The translations under genes were made by a program, and so were the position numbers. DNA of 64,000 bases. Origin: Streptomyces sp. SID13726. Lineage in GTDB: Bacteria; Actinomycetota; Actinomycetes; Streptomycetales; Streptomycetaceae. Where the stretch lies: the NCBI RefSeq assembly GCF_010548375.1, contig NZ_JAAGLY010000005.1, positions 434,001-498,000 on the forward strand, written 5' to 3'. Below are positions 8,855-17,127 of this stretch, piece by piece. Under the pieces are notes generated by a model that was not told where the DNA came from, did no database searches, and worked only from the letters and a program-made list of their open reading frames with translations. Each line of letters starts with the position of its first letter. Positions within the stretch are counted from its first letter, which is position 1.

Positions 8855-9021
8855 GCCAGCCCAGCGAGGAGTACCTGCGCGGATGGCGTGACGGCTACGG
8901 CGCCGGCCGCGACGACGAGGCCGCGGACGCACCCCTGCGCGAGGGGCCCACCGACGTCCGGCGCCAGCAACCTCACTCGCCGCGCGATCGGCAGATACGA
9001 GACCCCGGGAGGAACCGATGA
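8851..9021 (+). CDS. Short hypothetical protein between portal and protease
   Basis: This 56-residue frame begins at the ATG overlapping the portal stop and ends with a TGA overlapping the protease start. Both junctions are ATGA, which strongly suggests a translated gene. The sequence begins MSQPSEEYLRGWRDGYGAG, a short helix-rich protein with a charged, proline-containing tail. No family recognised. Confidence 0.6.
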   Translation: MSQPSEEYLRGWRDGYGAGRDDEAADAPLREGPTDVRRQQPHSPRDRQIRDPGRNR

Positions 9022-9776
9022 AGGTCAGGGACCGGCGCGGCCGCCACTACACGCGCGGCTTCGTGCAGCGCGCCGACGGCGACGGCGACACGGACAAGGC
9101 GATGGGCAGTCCGCTGCCGATCGTCGCCGCCACGGCGGGCCGCAAGGGAGACGGCCTCAACCTGCTCATGGACGGCGTCGACCTTGAGCGCTTCCAGTCC
9201 AACCCCGTGATCGGCTACGGCCACAGCTACTGGGGTGTCGAGGGCCTGCCCAAGGGCCGAGCCCAGGACACCCGCGTCGACGGCGACCAGCTGCTCATGG
9301 ACGTCGTCTTCGACCAGGACGACGACTTCGCCACCACCATCGAGCGCAAGTACCGCAACAAGTTCCTCAACGCGTTCTCGATCGGCTTCGACGTCCACGA
9401 CATCGACGACGAAGGCACCGTCAAGGCCTGGGAGCTGTTCGAGGTCTCCGCAGTACCGCTTCCCATGGACCCCAGCGCCCTGGTCGCCGACGGCCGCGCC
9501 GACCAGCTGGCCGTCATGCGCGCGCTCGGCCTGGACCAGCGGGGCCCGGGCGGCGAGGCCTTCGCCCAGGCCGTCATGACGAAGCTCGCCGAGCTGGAGA
9601 TCGGAGCCCTGCGTGCGGGCGCGGTGCTGTCGAAGAAGAACAAGGCCCTGGTGCAGAACGCCGTCGATGCGCTGAGCGAGCTGCTCGCGGCGGCCGGCAC
9701 CGATGACGAGGACGACGACGCCCGCGCGGCCGCCGACGCCCACAAGGCCCGCCTGCTGCGGCTTGCAGGCCTCTGA
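9018..9776 (+). CDS. HK97-type prohead protease
   Basis: This 252-residue protein is a peptidase U35-like prohead protease with catalytic His at about residue 69 (GYGHSYWG), Ser at about 121 (NAFSIGF) and the conserved ELFEVSAVPLPMDPSA strand. It cleaves scaffold (delta) domains of capsid subunits during maturation. The C-terminal ~60 residues are helical and acidic and may act as a scaffold or targeting tail. It lies directly before the capsid gene, as expected. Confidence 0.9.
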   Translation: MKVRDRRGRHYTRGFVQRADGDGDTDKAMGSPLPIVAATAGRKGDGLNLLMDGVDLERFQSNPVIGYGHSYWGVEGLPKGRAQDTRVDGDQLLMDVVFDQDDDFATTIERKYRNKFLNAFSIGFDVHDIDDEGTVKAWELFEVSAVPLPMDPSALVADGRADQLAVMRALGLDQRGPGGEAFAQAVMTKLAELEIGALRAGAVLSKKNKALVQNAVDALSELLAAAGTDDEDDDARAAADAHKARLLRLAGL

Positions 9777-9837
9777 CCCACCACTCCCGCCCCCGGCACA
9801 CCGGCGGCACCACCCACACCCACGAGGGGACGGAAGC

Positions 9838-11046
9838 ATGACCACTCTCAAGATCCGCGAGCTCAAGGCGAAGCGGACCAAGCTCGGCGCCGACGCCAAG
9901 GCGATCATGGAGGAGGCGACCAGCGCCGGCCGCGCCATGAACGGCGAGGAGAACACCCGCTTCGACAAGCTGATGGACGAGCGCGACCAGATCGACGCCA
10001 CCATCGAGCGGGCCGAGAAGCTGCTGGAGGACGAGCGGGACAAGGTCGACGACCTCCCCGACGACAAGCGTGGCAAGGGCGGCGACGAGACGGCCGAGGC
10101 CAAGGCGTTCCGCGCCTACCTCCTCAACGGCCGCGCCCAGCTGACCGAGCAGCAGGCCCGCGCCCTGAACATGGGCAGCGACCCCGAGGGCGGGTTCCTC
10201 ATGGCGCCGCAGCAGTTCGTGCAGGAACTGCTTCAGGCCGTCGACGACATGGTCGCCATCCGCCGGCTAGCCACGGTGCAGCAGATCACGACCGCCGAGT
10301 CCCTCGGTGTGCCGACCCTGGACACCGACCTCAACGACGCCGACTGGACGTCCGAGGTGTCCACCGGCAGCCAGGACGACAGCCTGCGCTTCGGCAAGCG
10401 GGAGCTGCGGCCCAACCCGGTCGCCAAGCGCGTCAAGGTGAGCCGTACGCTGCTGCGGCGCGCGGCGATCAGCCCCGAGAACATCGTGCGCCAGCGCCTG
10501 GAGTACAAGTTCGGCGTGACGCAGGAGAAGGCGTTCATGACCGGCGACGGCAACAAGAAGCCGCTGGGCCTGTTCACCGCCTCCAGCGACGGCATCCCCG
10601 CCTCGCGGGACGTCGCCACCGGGAGCGCGACCGGCTTCACCAGCGACGGCCTGATCGACGCCAAGTACTCGCTCAAGTCCCAGTACTGGGCCAAGGCGCG
10701 GTGGCTGTTCCACCGCGACGCGATCCGCATCGTCCGCAAGATCAAGGACGACAACGGTCAGTATGTGTGGCAGCCGGGCCTTGCCGCGGACCGCCCCGAC
10801 ACCGTCCTCGACTCTCCGTACGAGGTCAACGAGTTCGTGCCCAACACCTTCACCAACGGCAACTACGTGGGGATGTTCGGCGACTTCTCCTTCTACTGGA
10901 TCGTCGACGCGCTCGCCATGGACATCCAGCGCCTGGTCGAGCTGTACGCCGAGACCAACCAGGTCGGGTTCATCGGCCGCATGGAGTCCGACGGCATGCC
11001 CGTCATGGCCGAGGCGTTCGTCCGCCTCAAGGCCGCCACCTCCTGA
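9838..11046 (+). CDS. HK97-fold major capsid protein
   Basis: This 402-residue protein starts at ATG 9838 behind GGGGACGG. Residues ~1-95 are a charged coiled coil (the delta/scaffold domain, expected to be removed by the protease). The HK97 fold follows from about GSDPEGGFLMAPQQF, with MTGDGNKKPLGLF and the late FYWIVDALAMDIQRL and DGMPVMAEAFVRLKA segments typical of the family. Confidence 0.92.
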   Translation: MTTLKIRELKAKRTKLGADAKAIMEEATSAGRAMNGEENTRFDKLMDERDQIDATIERAEKLLEDERDKVDDLPDDKRGKGGDETAEAKAFRAYLLNGRAQLTEQQARALNMGSDPEGGFLMAPQQFVQELLQAVDDMVAIRRLATVQQITTAESLGVPTLDTDLNDADWTSEVSTGSQDDSLRFGKRELRPNPVAKRVKVSRTLLRRAAISPENIVRQRLEYKFGVTQEKAFMTGDGNKKPLGLFTASSDGIPASRDVATGSATGFTSDGLIDAKYSLKSQYWAKARWLFHRDAIRIVRKIKDDNGQYVWQPGLAADRPDTVLDSPYEVNEFVPNTFTNGNYVGMFGDFSFYWIVDALAMDIQRLVELYAETNQVGFIGRMESDGMPVMAEAFVRLKAATS

Positions 11047-11098
11047 CCCGCGGCCGCGGCCGCACTCTCCGACGGAACGATCCTCCGGAAGGAAACCC

Positions 11099-11491
11099 AT
11101 GAGCGACCTCAAGAGCCACATCAGCGTGGTGCAGTCCCTGGCGCCCGCCTCCAGGACCGCGACGGCGAACGGTACCGGCGTGGACCTGGCCGGCTTCGAC
11201 GCCGCGACCGTCGTCCTCGACCTCGGCGCGATCAGCGGCACCACGCCGTCGTTCACGTTCGAGGTGCAGGAGTCGAGCGACAACAGCAGCTTCGCCGCGG
11301 TGGCGGCCGCCGACCTCGACAGCGGCCAGCCCGCCGCGGTGACCGCCGGCGGTGCGGTCGTCGAGATCGGCTACCGCGGCATCAAGCGCTACCTGCGCGC
11401 GGCCGTCACCGTCGTGGGCGGCACCTCGACCCCGACCCTGCTGTGCTCGGCCACCGTCGTGCGCGGCAACCCGCGCAAGCTCCCCGCCTGA
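11099..11491 (+). CDS. Probable head decoration or virion protein
   Basis: This 130-residue protein sits directly after the capsid gene with a GGAAGG ribosome site. It is beta-rich (FTFEVQESSDNSSFAAV, then YRGIKRYLRAAVTV), like small virion proteins that bind the capsid surface. Assignment rests on position and composition; it could also be a connector component. Confidence 0.5.
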   Translation: MSDLKSHISVVQSLAPASRTATANGTGVDLAGFDAATVVLDLGAISGTTPSFTFEVQESSDNSSFAAVAAADLDSGQPAAVTAGGAVVEIGYRGIKRYLRAAVTVVGGTSTPTLLCSATVVRGNPRKLPA

Positions 11492-11500
11492 GAGGACACC

Positions 11501-11848
11501 ATGCGCATCACCATGAAGACCCTGTCGGCTCACCCCGAGGGCACGCTGGAGAACGGCAAGACGTACGACGTGCCCGGGCAGTGCAGCGAGGACCGTGCCG
11601 TCGAGCTCCTCGACGGCGGGTACGCGGTCCTCGCCGAGGAGGACCTGGCGGCCGCCGGCCCGGGCACCCGGGCCGAGCCCGACACCGAGATCGAGGCCGA
11701 CAAGCCGCTGGAGAAGCGGACCGTCGAGCAGCTGAAGGCCTTCGCCGCCGAGCAGCAGATCGACCTGGGTGACGCGTCGAAGAAGGCCGAGATCCTCGAC
11801 GCGATCACGACCGAGCTCGCGCGGCGTGAGGCGGAGAGCGGCGACTGA
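11501..11848 (+). CDS. Small head protein with SAP/Rho-N-like C-terminus
   Basis: This 115-residue protein has an N-terminal ~50 residues resembling short phage proteins that begin with a beta strand (MRITMKTLSAHPEG...LENGKTYDVP). Residues ~68-110 (KRTVEQLKAFAAEQQIDLG...KAEILDAI) look like a Rho-N/SAP-type helix-extended-helix. Proteins of this kind lie between capsid and connector genes in many actinophages. Its stop shares one base with the next start. Confidence 0.55.
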   Translation: MRITMKTLSAHPEGTLENGKTYDVPGQCSEDRAVELLDGGYAVLAEEDLAAAGPGTRAEPDTEIEADKPLEKRTVEQLKAFAAEQQIDLGDASKKAEILDAITTELARREAESGD

Positions 11849-12420
11849 TGGCGTACGCGACCGCCGAGGAGTTCCGCCTGTTCATCCGGCACGCCGGTCC
11901 GTTCACCGAGGAGGAGACGGCGCAGGCGGAGTTCCTCCTCGACCTGGCGGGCGCGTGCATCGAGGAGGAGACCGGGCAGTCCCTGGAGCTGGCCACCGAC
12001 ACGCTCGTCCTGGACGGCGCTGGCGGCCGCAAGCTGGTGCTGCCCCGGTGGCCGGTCACCGCAGTCACCTCCGTGACGCTGCTGAAGGACACCGGTGACG
12101 ACGAGGTCCTCACGTTCGGAGCGGACCACGACTACACGTGGTCCGCGGCCGGCACCCTCACCCGCGTCGGGGCCTGCTGGCCCGAGGGTGACCGCGCCAT
12201 CGAGGCCGTCGTCACTGCGGGCCTGGCCTCGTACCCGATGTCGCTGAAGCGGATCGCGATGCGGCTGTGTGTGGCCCCCTGGAGCAACCCGAACAACCTC
12301 ACCTCGGAGACCCTCGGGGACCTGTCCCGCTCCTACAACACGGCCACCGACGTCGGCATGGAGCTGTCCAACAACGACCGCAAGCTCTTGGGCGCCTACA
12401 CGGCCAGGACGCAGTCGTGA
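11848..12420 (+). CDS. Head-tail connector (gp6/gp15-like adaptor)
   Basis: This 190-residue protein has an N-terminal helical region (YATAEEFRLFI...EAEFLLDLAGACIEEETGQ) matching the adaptor family, in which a helix bundle attaches to the portal, followed by a beta segment containing RWPVTAVTSVTLL, the 'WPV-SV' strand common to these proteins. It overlaps the next gene by 4 bases. Confidence 0.75.
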   Translation: MAYATAEEFRLFIRHAGPFTEEETAQAEFLLDLAGACIEEETGQSLELATDTLVLDGAGGRKLVLPRWPVTAVTSVTLLKDTGDDEVLTFGADHDYTWSAAGTLTRVGACWPEGDRAIEAVVTAGLASYPMSLKRIAMRLCVAPWSNPNNLTSETLGDLSRSYNTATDVGMELSNNDRKLLGAYTARTQS

Positions 12421-12770
12421 CCGGGCCGATCACCCACCTGCTCAACAGGGAGCTGGAGGTGTGGCGGCCGGTCTCCTCGCCGGACGGCTACGGCGGGCAG
12501 ACCGCCACCCTGGCCCTTCAGCCCGCGCCGGTCGCCGCGAAGGTCGACCAGCCGTCCGCCTCCGAACGGCTTGTGGCCGCGCAGCTGGACAGTGACCACA
12601 GCCACGACATCTACCTCCAGCCGTCCGCCGACGTACGCCGTGGCGACGAGCTGCGCGACGAGGGCACGGGCGAGCAGTGGCGGGTGCTCGCCGTCGTCGC
12701 CCCGTCCACGCCCGTCTACCGCAAAGCCCAAGCCCAGCTCATCCAAGGAGAAGGGGAGCCAGATGGCTGA
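12417..12770 (+). CDS. Head closure / head-tail joining protein
   Basis: This 117-residue protein starts at GTG 12417 inside the upstream stop. It has the beta-barrel pattern of SPP1 gp16/HK97 head-closure proteins: LEVWRPVSSPDGYGGQT, then DIYLQPSADVRRGDEL, then EQWRVLAVVAP. It plugs the connector between adaptor ring and tail. It overlaps the next gene by 8 bases. Confidence 0.7.
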   Translation: MTGPITHLLNRELEVWRPVSSPDGYGGQTATLALQPAPVAAKVDQPSASERLVAAQLDSDHSHDIYLQPSADVRRGDELRDEGTGEQWRVLAVVAPSTPVYRKAQAQLIQGEGEPDG

Positions 12771-13101
12771 CCTGACGACGACCAAGATCTCTGTTGCCTC
12801 GGGCATCCTCGACCTCGCGGCCCAGGCGACCGCCGCGGCGGTGGGAGGCGACACCGCCGAGGTAGGCCCCCGCCGGTTCCTGTACGTCAACAACGGCTCG
12901 GGCGGATCCATCACCGTCACCCTCGCCACCCCGGGCACCGTGTCCGGACTCGCGGTCGCCGACCCCACCTACGCCATCGCCGCGGGCAAGATGGGGCTGA
13001 TCCCGCTGGCCAGCGTCTTCCGGGGGACGACCGGCCGCGCGGCCATCACCTACAGCGCCGTGACCACGGTCACGGTCCGCCCGTTCGAACTGCCCGCCTG
13101 A
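12763..13101 (+). CDS. Virion-associated protein, unknown
   Basis: This 112-residue, glycine- and threonine-rich beta protein (NNGSGGSITVTLATPGTVSG) has an AAGKMGLIPL segment. Similar short beta-sandwich proteins are found among actinophage connector genes. It starts at ATG 12763 behind AAGGAG and shares one base with the next start. No firm function. Confidence 0.5.
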   Translation: MADLTTTKISVASGILDLAAQATAAAVGGDTAEVGPRRFLYVNNGSGGSITVTLATPGTVSGLAVADPTYAIAAGKMGLIPLASVFRGTTGRAAITYSAVTTVTVRPFELPA

Positions 13102-13265
13102 TGGACGGCGAGCAGCCGCGGCCGCCGCTGCCGCGCGACCCCCTCGAACACCGCCAGGAAGCCGAACGCCTCCTCGACCGCCGCCCCGACCTGGTCATCG
13201 CGCACGCGCTGCTCGCGATTGCCGGCGAGCTGGCCCAGATCCGCCGCCAGCTGGGAAAGAGGTGA
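13101..13265 (+). CDS. Short hypothetical protein in connector cluster
   Basis: This 54-residue frame begins at the last base of the upstream stop and ends four bases before the next ATG. It is proline-rich at the start, then a single amphipathic helix (VIAHALLAIAGELAQIRRQLG). The tight spacing suggests it is real. No family recognised. Confidence 0.5.
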   Translation: MDGEQPRPPLPRDPLEHRQEAERLLDRRPDLVIAHALLAIAGELAQIRRQLGKR

Positions 13266-13269
13266 CCGC

Positions 13270-13512
13270 ATGACGATTCCCGAGCTGATCCAAGTCGTTC
13301 GGAACGGCAGCAGCTGCCGTGTGTTCGTCGACGGCGAGGAGCTGCCCGCCTCGATCTCACGCGATGACGGCGCCCTGATCGTGGACGTCCACCCGGACAC
13401 GCTGCCCACCGTCACGGTCAAGCTCCAGGCACACCGGGTGGACGTGGTCAACGACGTGGCAGACGAGGCGGCCGTGCAGAGCCTGCTGAAGGACGGACCC
13501 GATGGCGCGTAG
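13270..13512 (+). CDS. Small hypothetical structural-region protein
   Basis: This 80-residue protein has ATG 13270 behind AAAGAGG. It is beta-rich (SCRVFVDGEELPASISRDD, then TVTVKLQAHRVDVVND). It overlaps the next gene by 11 bases. Its position among connector genes suggests a virion or assembly role; no function assigned. Confidence 0.5.
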   Translation: MTIPELIQVVRNGSSCRVFVDGEELPASISRDDGALIVDVHPDTLPTVTVKLQAHRVDVVNDVADEAAVQSLLKDGPDGA

Positions 13513-13894
13513 GGGACGGGCGCACGTCACCGTCACCGGCATCGCGCGCCTCAAGCGGCGCCTGGAGGATCTGCCCGACGAGATCAGGCAGGGGCTCGCC
13601 AAGGGGGTTCAGAAGTCGGCGGAGGCTATCGCCGAGGACGTCGCCCGCAACGTGCCGGTCGACACGAGCGGCCGGGACAGCCACCACCTCAAGGACACCG
13701 TCGACATCCGCTACCGCGAGGACGGCCTGATCGCCGAGATCGGCTGGTTCGACCAGCAGGACTACTACGCCCTGTTCGTCGAGTACGGCACCCGCAGCCA
13801 GGCCGCACAGCCGACCCTCGGGCCGGCGCTTCAGCGCGAGCGCGGCCGCTACGCGGGGCGGCTGACCGACGAGGTACGGCAGGCCCTGCGGTGA
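13502..13894 (+). CDS. HK97 gp10-like tail completion protein
   Basis: This 130-residue protein shows the gp10 family pattern: an N-terminal helix (IARLKRRLEDLPDEIRQGLAKGVQKSAE), NVPVDTSG...HLKDTVDI, and the hallmark FVEYGTRSQAAQPTLGPAL near the end. It joins the tail to the head connector. It overlaps the next gene by 4 bases. Confidence 0.88.
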   Translation: MARRGRAHVTVTGIARLKRRLEDLPDEIRQGLAKGVQKSAEAIAEDVARNVPVDTSGRDSHHLKDTVDIRYREDGLIAEIGWFDQQDYYALFVEYGTRSQAAQPTLGPALQRERGRYAGRLTDEVRQALR

Positions 13895-14319
13895 GCGCCC
13901 CCGTCCCGGGCCTGGCAGCACTGCCCACCCAGGCCGCCATCCTCGACGCGCTCCTCGCCGACGCCCCCCTCATGGACCTGGTCAAGGGCGTGTACGACTG
14001 GGTCGAGGAGAAGCAGCCCTACCCGTACATCGTCATCGGCGAGGCGATGGAGACCCCGGCCAACTCCCATGACCGGTACGGCTCCGAGGTGCTGGAGACC
14101 CTGCACATCTGGGACCGCAACCGCGGCTTCGCGCAGAGCCTGACGATCGCGGGCCGCGTGCTCCAGGCCCTGGACCACGCGCCGCTGACCATCGAGGGCC
14201 ATGTCCACCGGTGGACGCGGTTCGTGTCCCTCCAGACGCTCCGGGACCCCGAGCCCCCGGGCGACATCCGCCACGTGCCGCTGACGTTCCGCATCGGCAC
14301 CGAGGTCGCCCCCGCGTAG
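13891..14319 (+). CDS. DUF3168-type tail terminator protein
   Basis: This 142-residue protein starts at GTG 13891. It has the family's signature elements: an N-terminal helix ending in VKGVYDWVEEKQPYPYIVIGE, then SEVLETLHIWDRNRGFA and a late VPLTFRIGTE strand. The tail terminator caps the tube and sets where the tail joins the head. It follows the gp10-like gene as usual. Confidence 0.82.
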   Translation: MSAPVPGLAALPTQAAILDALLADAPLMDLVKGVYDWVEEKQPYPYIVIGEAMETPANSHDRYGSEVLETLHIWDRNRGFAQSLTIAGRVLQALDHAPLTIEGHVHRWTRFVSLQTLRDPEPPGDIRHVPLTFRIGTEVAPA

Positions 14320-14374
14320 ACGTCCGACCACCCACCGGCCCGTGCGCCGGCTCACCCCCAGAAAGGCGGAGACC

Positions 14375-14806
14375 ATGGCCGGTCTTGACGCATTCGGCAC
14401 CCAGCTCAAGCGCGACACCAACGGCGCCGGCACCTTTTCGGCCGTCGCCAACATCTCAGACGTGTCCGGCCCCTCCCGCTCGCGCGAGGCCATCGAGGTC
14501 ACCGCCCACGACAGCCCGGACAAGTACCGGGAGTTCGTCAAGGGCCTCAAGGACGGCGGCGAGGTCGAGATCACCATCAACTACGACCCCGGCGACACGA
14601 CCCACCAGGCGCTCGACGACGACTTCGAGGAGGACGACCTGCGCGACTACCAGGTCGTCATCCTGCCGGGCAAGGCGGATGAGCACACCTGGGAGTTCTC
14701 CGCGCTCATCACCGACCTCGGGGACGAGTTCCCCTACGACGACAAGATGGAACGCAAGTGCACCTTCAAGATCTCCGGCAAGCCCACGCTGACCGCGACC
14801 GGCTGA
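14375..14806 (+). CDS. Major tail tube protein
   Basis: This 143-residue protein has ATG 14375 behind AAAGGCGGAG. It shows the tube-protein pattern of a strand-rich N-terminus, AIEVTAHDSPDKYREFVKGL, DGGEVEITINYDPGD and a final KCTFKISGKPTL strand. Its place just before the tail chaperone pair fits. It should be among the most abundant virion proteins. Confidence 0.85.
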   Translation: MAGLDAFGTQLKRDTNGAGTFSAVANISDVSGPSRSREAIEVTAHDSPDKYREFVKGLKDGGEVEITINYDPGDTTHQALDDDFEEDDLRDYQVVILPGKADEHTWEFSALITDLGDEFPYDDKMERKCTFKISGKPTLTATG

Positions 14807-14840
14807 CCCGGCTGACCACACCAGGAAGGCGGGGAGCGTC

Positions 14841-15257
14841 ATGGCACTGCTGACGAAGGCTCAGATCAACTCGGCCGTCGACCGCGCGTGGGAGGACGTG
14901 CCCGTGCCCGAGTGGGGCGAGGGCGCGATGGTCCGGCTGATGGAGCTCACGGCCGCCGACCGGGGCTACATCGAGGCCGGAAGCGTCGTCGCCAACGGGC
15001 AGAGCCCGTCGCTGAAGGTCGAGTCGCTCAAGACGTACCGCGAGAAGCTCGTGGGCATGGCCATGGTGGACGAGAAGTTCGAGCGGCTGTACTCCAACAA
15101 GGAGATCGCCGCGGGCGAGCTCGGCTCGAAGTCCGGCGCGGTGATCGAGCGGCTGGCGGCTAAGGTCCAGGAGCTGTCGAAGATGGGCCGGTTCGCGGTG
15201 AAGGATGCCGAGGGAAACTCCGCAGCCGACCCGAGCGGCTCTTCCGTTTCCGGCTAG
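14841..15257 (+). CDS. Tail assembly chaperone, short form (gpG-like)
   Basis: This 138-residue unshifted product begins with ATG 14841 behind GGCGGGGAG. It is the lambda gpG equivalent: helical and charged, encoded between tail tube and tape measure. It coats the tape measure while the tube assembles. Near its end lies the slippery heptamer that yields the longer form. Confidence 0.85.
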   Translation: MALLTKAQINSAVDRAWEDVPVPEWGEGAMVRLMELTAADRGYIEAGSVVANGQSPSLKVESLKTYREKLVGMAMVDEKFERLYSNKEIAAGELGSKSGAVIERLAAKVQELSKMGRFAVKDAEGNSAADPSGSSVSG

Positions 15258-15559
15258 CGGAACACCTCGGGATGACCGTGGCCGACCTCGACATGCGGCT
15301 GGGGTCGGCGGAACTGACCGAGTGGATGGCCTACGAGAAGATCACCGGTCCGCTCGGCAGGCGCCGCCACGACATCCAGGCGGCGACCATCGCCTCCACC
15401 GTCGCCAACGCCAACCGGGGCAAGGGCCGCAAGTTCGAGGTGCGCGACTTCCTGCCGGCCTACGGGCTTAACCGCCAGGGGCCGCAGGAAATGCTGGCGG
15501 CCATCCGCGGCATCAACCGGTCGATGGGGGGTGACGAGCATGGCCGACGTGACGATTGA
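14841..15559 (+). CDS. Tail assembly chaperone, -1 frameshift fusion (gpGT-like)
   Basis: The fusion is read in frame 0 through codon AAC (15216-15218), slips back one base, and continues from CTC at 15218 in the frame ending at 15559, giving about 239 residues. The second frame is open across the junction without any stop, and encodes LAEHLGMTVADL and SAELTEWMAYEKI, typical of T-domain proteins. An independent start at 15272 is possible but has no good ribosome site. Confidence 0.82.
15212..15218 (+). other. Programmed -1 frameshift slippery site
   Basis: GGGAAAC is phased exactly as G GGA AAC relative to the gpG-like frame, which is the X XXY YYZ arrangement used for -1 slipping in lambda G-T type tail chaperones. 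The stop of the zero frame is about 37 bases further on. Confidence 0.8.
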
Positions 15560-17126
15560 GGTCGCCGCGGACATGGGCAACACGTCCGCGACGATCGACG
15601 ACGCAGCCGAGAGCGTCGAGAAGCTCGGCGACGCGGCCGGCGACGCGGGCGGTGACCTCGGCCAGGCGGACGGCCAGGCCGGCGGTCTCGCCGGCAGCAT
15701 GGACAAGGTCGGCATGGGGGCGCTCGGCGCCGCGGGCGCGTTCGCCAGCATGGGCGACATCGTCAACGGCGCCGTCGACCTGTGGAACACGGGGGCGCAG
15801 CGGGCTGATGACCTCGCCCGGGCGCAGAACGACGTCGCCCAGGCCGCGCTCGACGTCAAGCAGGCCAACGTCGACATGCGGCAGTCGCAGATCGATGCGA
15901 ACCAGGCCCAGCTGGACGGCACCCAGTCGGGCATCGACCTCAAGCAGGCCCTGCTGGACCAGAAGGTCGCCCAGAAGGACTACAACGACGCGGTCAAGGA
16001 GTTCGGCCCCAACTCCCTTGAGGCTCAGCAGGCGCAGATCGACCTGGAGCAGGCCGACGCGGACGCCACCCAGGCCAAGATCGACGGTAAGCAGGCGACC
16101 GCGGACTACAGCCAGGCCACGCTCGACGGCAAGCAGGCGGCCATCGACGCCAGCAACGCCCAGCTCGACCTCAACGAGGCCCAGCGCAACCAGGTCGGCG
16201 CGGGCGTCATGGGCAGCTGGGTCGGGGTGGTGTCGCAGGTCGGCACCGCGCTGTTCGGCTTGATCGGAACGTTCGCGCTGTTCGGGGCCGGCACCGTGGC
16301 CACCGCGGCGACCGCGGTCGGCTCGGCCGTCGCCACCGCCGCGGCCTGGGTGGGTGCCTGGGTCTCCATGGCCGCCACGGCGGTGGTGGACGCCGCCATC
16401 ATGGCCGGCGCATGGCTGCTCTCGATCTGGCCGATCGCGCTGATCATCGCGGCTGTCGTCGGTCTGGCCGTGCTCATCATCAAGAACTGGGACTCGATCC
16501 GGACCTGGACCGTCAAGATCTTCGAGGCGGTCTGGAGCTGGCTCCAGGGCCTGTGGGACGACGTCGTCGCGCTGTTCAACTGGGCGGTCGCCACGGTGAA
16601 GATGATCTTCTTCAACTTCACCCCGCTGGGCATCATCATCAAGAACTGGGGCGCGATCACCGGCTGGGTCTCCCGTCAGTGGAGCGGTATCGCGGCAACG
16701 GTCAGCGGCTGGGTCGACAGGATCGGCGGGTTCTTCGATGGCATGTGGGACGGCGTCGTCGGCGGTCTGAAGTGGTCGCTCAACGGGATCATCAGCCTGC
16801 TCAACGACGGCATCTACGGCGTGAACAGGCTGATCAGCGGCGCCAACCGCATCCCCGGCGTCGACATCCCGTTCCTGCCCTACGTCCCCTACCTCGCCGA
16901 GGGAGGCGTCACCACCGGCCCCACCCTGGCCATGATCGGTGAGGGACGCGAGCAGGAGACCGTGCTTCCCCTGAGCAAGCTCCAGGGGCTGCTGGACATG
17001 AAGGGCGGCGGCCAGCCGCCCGTCGTGTTCGACGTGCGCGGCAACGACCCGGCGTTCCAGGAGTGGTTCCAGGGCATGGTCCGCAGCCGGGCCGGCGGCG
17101 ACGTCGTTGTGTTCGCGGGAGGATGA
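15540..17126 (+). CDS. Tape measure protein
   Basis: This protein of about 528 residues starts at ATG 15540 (GTG 15531 is the alternative). Residues ~90-225 are a repetitive coiled coil in which QA-x-LD/ID units recur about every seven residues. Two long hydrophobic regions (about 230-320) follow, then Trp-rich helices (WSWLQGLWDD and similar), and a soluble end with YLAEGGVTTGPTLAMIGEG, a motif common near tape measure C-termini. It sets tail length; its modest size suggests a short tail of roughly 80 nm, using the usual 0.15 nm per residue. Confidence 0.88.
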   Translation: MADVTIEVAADMGNTSATIDDAAESVEKLGDAAGDAGGDLGQADGQAGGLAGSMDKVGMGALGAAGAFASMGDIVNGAVDLWNTGAQRADDLARAQNDVAQAALDVKQANVDMRQSQIDANQAQLDGTQSGIDLKQALLDQKVAQKDYNDAVKEFGPNSLEAQQAQIDLEQADADATQAKIDGKQATADYSQATLDGKQAAIDASNAQLDLNEAQRNQVGAGVMGSWVGVVSQVGTALFGLIGTFALFGAGTVATAATAVGSAVATAAAWVGAWVSMAATAVVDAAIMAGAWLLSIWPIALIIAAVVGLAVLIIKNWDSIRTWTVKIFEAVWSWLQGLWDDVVALFNWAVATVKMIFFNFTPLGIIIKNWGAITGWVSRQWSGIAATVSGWVDRIGGFFDGMWDGVVGGLKWSLNGIISLLNDGIYGVNRLISGANRIPGVDIPFLPYVPYLAEGGVTTGPTLAMIGEGREQETVLPLSKLQGLLDMKGGGQPPVVFDVRGNDPAFQEWFQGMVRSRAGGDVVVFAGG

Positions 17127-17127
17127 C

